Source of the DNA: Planctomycetota bacterium
Lineage (GTDB): Bacteria > Planctomycetota > Brocadiia > Brocadiales > Bathyanammoxibiaceae
Assembly (NCBI GenBank): GCA_030598065.1
Contig: JAUVQR010000055.1
Location: forward strand, 1-7,835
Length of the DNA: 7,835 bases
Direction of reading: 5' to 3'
This document shows, one piece after another, positions 5,733 through 7,835 of the stretch (positions are counted from its first letter, which is position 1; every line of letters starts with the position of its first letter). A program made the translations under genes and the position numbers. The notes beneath the pieces are model-generated. The model was not told the origin of the DNA, did not search any database, and was given only the letters and a program-made list of their open reading frames with translations.

Positions 5733-7316
5733 ATGAAACTTTCCAGGCTTAGTAGATGTCTTGAAGGGTCGAGTTATTTTGGCCCTCGTGGCGCTGATGC
5801 TGATGCTGATATTGATGAGGAAATAACCGGCATTGCCTGCGATTCAAGGAAGGTGTCGCGCGGGAATTTGTTTGTAGCCGTTCCCGGTACCCGTGTCGAC
5901 GGACACCATTTCGTTTACGAGGCATTGGGACGTGGGGCCGCGGCCGTGGTGACGGAGAAGGGGATAACGTTGCCGGAAGGCGTACCTCACATAGTAGTTC
6001 CTTCCTCGGCGAATGCCGTTGCCGACCTTGCGTCCTACTTTTACGGAGAACCGTCCAAGAAGCTTTCCATCATAGGCGTAACGGGGACCAACGGCAAGAC
6101 AACTACTGCCTACCTCCTCTCTTCCGTGCTCAGGGCCGCAAACAAGAAGGTCGGTCTGATAGGCACAATTAATTACCAGGTCGGAGATGAGTTGATAAAC
6201 TCCACCCAGACTACGCCGAACCCGGTTGAGCTGCACCGGCTCTTCCGTGAGATGGTTGACCTGGGAACTACACACGTGGTCATGGAGGTGTCCTCCCATG
6301 CCCTCGACCAGCGCAGAACACACGGGATAGAGTTTAGCGGGGCCGTGTTTACCAACCTGACCACCGACCACCTGGACTACCATCGCGACCTGTCCTGTTA
6401 CAGAGAGGCGAAGGCCGAGCTGTTCAAGAACCTTCCGGTAGGGGCCTTTGCCGTGCTGAACCGGGATGACTACGCAAGCATGTACTTCAGCCTGCAGTCC
6501 CACGCCAGGACGTTTTGGTACGGACTGGGCAACGGGTCGGGAATAAGGGTGGAGTTGAGGAATGCCGACCTGTCGGGGATGGACATAACTCTTTCCACCG
6601 GGCAGGAGGAGGTGGTGTGCAGGACGAGTTTTATCGGCCGTCACAATATTAGTAATATCCTTGTGGCCTCCACGGCGGCGCTCGCGATGGAGGTGAGTCT
6701 TGGTGAAGTAAAGAAGGGAATAGAATCATTGCGCATGGTTCCGGGCAGGCTTGAGAGAGTGGCGGACACGGGCGGGTATACCGTGTTTGTTGACTATGCC
6801 CATACGCCTGACGCCCTGGAGGCGACCCTGCTTGCGCTCAGGCCGCTGGTAGGTAACAGGCTCCTGCTGGTATTTGGTTGTGGTGGAGACAGGGACAAGG
6901 GCAAGAGGCCCCTTATGGGACGGATTGGTGAGAAGCACTCGGATTGCCTATGTATTACCAGCGACAACCCGCGGACGGAACGGCCCCTGGACATAATCAG
7001 GGACATAGAAGAGGGTATGTCCGGCAGCGCTTACCTGGTAGAGCCGGACAGGGAATACGCCATACAGGGCGCTATCAATGAGGCCCGGGATGGAGACGTG
7101 GTTCTCATAGCCGGTAAGGGCCATGAAACGACGCAGGTCTTTTCTGACAGGGTAATCTACTTTGACGACCGGGAGACGGTACTGGAGGCGCTTGCGAAGG
7201 CTAATTACGGCGATGGGGCCAGCCGCGGCGCCGAGGGCCGACCGGAGCATAAAGAACTTGAAGCGGAAGAGTTAGCTACCGATATGACCGTGATGAAGAT
7301 CGGAGGAACATTTTGA
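5733..7316 (+). CDS. murE: UDP-MurNAc-tripeptide synthetase (mDAP-type MurE ligase)
   Basis: MurE adds the third residue of the stem peptide to UDP-MurNAc-L-Ala-D-Glu in the cytoplasm, using ATP. N-terminal domain: ITGIACDSRKVSRGNLFVAVPG. ATP-binding domain: GTNGKTTT (118-125), TQTTPNP (158-164), EVSSHALDQRR (about 185-195), and the lysine in YREAKAELF (Lys227) that is carbamylated in the family. C-terminal domain: MVPGRLERV, VDYAHTPDALE, FGCGGDRDKGKRP, DNPR (411-414) and GKGHE (461-465). DNPR is the known signature for meso-diaminopimelate rather than lysine. At 527 aa it is longer than typical because of about 38 residues after the usual end (ETVLEALAK), rich in Glu/Ala/Gly. A Shine-Dalgarno site GGAGAG lies upstream of ATG 5733. 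Residues 21-26 are an Ala-Asp triple repeat. The last codons carry a strong ribosome site for the next gene. Confidence 0.97.
   Translation: MKLSRLSRCLEGSSYFGPRGADADADIDEEITGIACDSRKVSRGNLFVAVPGTRVDGHHFVYEALGRGAAAVVTEKGITLPEGVPHIVVPSSANAVADLASYFYGEPSKKLSIIGVTGTNGKTTTAYLLSSVLRAANKKVGLIGTINYQVGDELINSTQTTPNPVELHRLFREMVDLGTTHVVMEVSSHALDQRRTHGIEFSGAVFTNLTTDHLDYHRDLSCYREAKAELFKNLPVGAFAVLNRDDYASMYFSLQSHARTFWYGLGNGSGIRVELRNADLSGMDITLSTGQEEVVCRTSFIGRHNISNILVASTAALAMEVSLGEVKKGIESLRMVPGRLERVADTGGYTVFVDYAHTPDALEATLLALRPLVGNRLLLVFGCGGDRDKGKRPLMGRIGEKHSDCLCITSDNPRTERPLDIIRDIEEGMSGSAYLVEPDREYAIQGAINEARDGDVVLIAGKGHETTQVFSDRVIYFDDRETVLEALAKANYGDGASRGAEGRPEHKELEAEELATDMTVMKIGGTF
5793..5810 (+). repeat. GCTGAT triplicate microsatellite inside murE
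   Basis: Three perfect tandem copies of GCTGAT encode Ala-Asp three times (MurE residues 21-26) and run on into a degenerate ATTGATGAG. The unit is six bases, so copy changes keep the frame. It lies in a loop before the conserved ITGIACDSR block, where length variation is probably tolerated. Confidence 0.75.
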
Positions 7317-7317
7317 C

Positions 7318-7530
7318 ATGATACTACAGTGTCAGGGATGCAGTAAGGTCAAGAAGTTTGGGAGTTGGATAGATGTTCCGGAGGTGCTCGGTGAAATAAT
7401 AAAAGACGTTAAGGTTATCAGAATGCTTTGTCCGGGCTGTCAGGACGACGGCCCGTCTATGCCGTCTTCAGACAATCTGATATTGAAGCAAGCGGAGCTG
7501 GGCATGGTTAACACGGTATTGCCCGGATAG
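7318..7530 (+). CDS. Small double-CxxC (zinc-ribbon-like) protein between murE and murF
   Basis: This 70-aa protein has two CxxC pairs, CQGC (5-8) and CPGC (38-41), spaced as in a small zinc ribbon, with KVKKFGSW between the first pair and a helical stretch. From memory, the pattern CxxC-K-[VI]-[RK] followed by G-x-W, a helix and CPxC resembles a short motif at the C-termini of some bacterial sensor kinases and response regulators. Here it stands alone. The remaining 29 residues are not recognised. It is likely real: the ATG lies 1 bp after the murE stop and GGAGG (7302-7306) sits 11 nt upstream inside murE, indicating translational coupling. It ends 29 bp before murF. There is no membrane segment or signal peptide, so it is presumably cytoplasmic. 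Metal binding is inferred and function unknown. Confidence 0.72.
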   Translation: MILQCQGCSKVKKFGSWIDVPEVLGEIIKDVKVIRMLCPGCQDDGPSMPSSDNLILKQAELGMVNTVLPG

Positions 7531-7559
7531 TCGAGGCCACTTAGAAGGAGGAGAGACAG

Positions 7560-7835
7560 ATGGAAGCCCTGTGGGGTTGTGAGGTATTGGGCACGGTTAA
7601 GGGAAAACACCTTGGAGGCAGAAAGGACGACCTCCTGCAGGGCGTTTCCATTGATACTCGCAGTATCAAACCCGGTGAGCTGTTTGTCGCCATCAAGGGG
7701 AATCGTTTCGACGGTCATGACTTTTTGGACGAGGCGTTGGAGCGCGGGGCCAAGGGAATACTCATTTCAAAAAAATACAAGGGAAGCCTGCCGGATGACG
7801 TGCTGGCAATAAAGGTAAGGAACACGACAAAGGCC
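7560..7835 (+). CDS. murF: UDP-MurNAc-tripeptide:D-Ala-D-Ala ligase, N-terminal part (cut by window edge)
   Basis: MurF adds D-Ala-D-Ala to UDP-MurNAc-tripeptide, the last cytoplasmic step of stem-peptide synthesis. The first 92 codons are present and open at the right edge. GVSIDTRSIKPGELFVAIKGNRFDGHDF (residues 28-55) is the typical Mur-ligase N-terminal domain, followed by DEALERGAKGILIS. MurE has a similar N-terminal domain, but position directly after murE and the SIDTR-IKPGELFVAIKG form support MurF. The ATP-binding GTxGKT loop lies beyond the window. AGGAGG (7546-7551) sits 8 nt before ATG 7560, a near-ideal ribosome site. A run of seven A bases (7769-7775) encodes Lys-Lys and could be a slippage-prone site, but the frame is intact. 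It continues the dcw order. Confidence 0.92.
   Translation, partial: MEALWGCEVLGTVKGKHLGGRKDDLLQGVSIDTRSIKPGELFVAIKGNRFDGHDFLDEALERGAKGILISKKYKGSLPDDVLAIKVRNTTKA

Noticed and set aside
5844..6644. Long minus-strand open frame (266 codons) inside murE
   Set aside because: It is antisense to the conserved ATP-binding domain of MurE and shows no family features. Long antisense frames are common opposite G+C-biased codons.
7769..7775. A7 run in murF as a programmed frameshift site
   Set aside because: The phase would allow slippage, but an early truncation of MurF has no evident purpose and the frame is intact. It is more likely a simple Lys-Lys homopolymer run.

Overview
The window is the upstream end of a division-and-cell-wall (dcw) cluster from a peptidoglycan-making bacterium, with two oppositely oriented genes to its left. 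On the minus strand are the 5' end of anmK (anhydro-MurNAc kinase, cut by the window edge) and a complete queA (queuosine tRNA modification). On the plus strand, from an AT-rich divergent intergenic region, run mraZ, rsmH, an ftsL-like gene, a small unrecognised gene, a class B penicillin-binding protein (ftsI), murE, a small double-CxxC gene and the 5' part of murF (cut by the right edge).

Organism: the coding DNA is of medium G+C, strong AGGAGG-type ribosome sites precede several genes, and MurE carries the DNPR signature of meso-diaminopimelate (mDAP) ligases, so the wall is probably of the mDAP type found in most Gram-negative bacteria. The interspersed palindromic element beginning TGTCATTGCGAG is of a kind I recall from many environmental lineages. 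My guess is a Gram-negative, probably uncultivated lineage, with anammox-related Planctomycetota or a similar groundwater phylum as one possibility. Nothing in the sequence settles the phylum.

Layout: 1-167 anmK (minus); 168-397 intergenic with a candidate anmK promoter, an 89-bp imperfect palindrome and a small stem-loop; 398-1468 queA (minus); 1469-1699 divergent AT-rich regulatory region with candidate promoters on both strands and three MraZ-type operator boxes at exact 10-bp period; 1700-7835 the dcw run, with gaps of 1 to 120 bp and all genes in one direction. No gene-free stretch exceeds 300 bases. I saw no tRNA, rRNA, CRISPR array or insertion sequence.

How the genes work together: MraZ probably autoregulates the cluster through its boxes. 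RsmH methylates 16S rRNA. The FtsL-like protein and FtsI belong to the septal peptidoglycan synthesis complex. MurE and MurF add mDAP and D-Ala-D-Ala to the cytoplasmic precursor. AnmK recycles anhydro-MurNAc from turned-over wall.

This is mostly conserved machinery. The less ordinary parts are two small genes inserted in the cluster (3548-3880 and 7318-7530), a very basic C-terminal tail on the FtsL-like protein with an in-frame A AAA AAG slippery heptamer at its start, and the MraZ operator array. I did not find strong evidence for a wholly new system.
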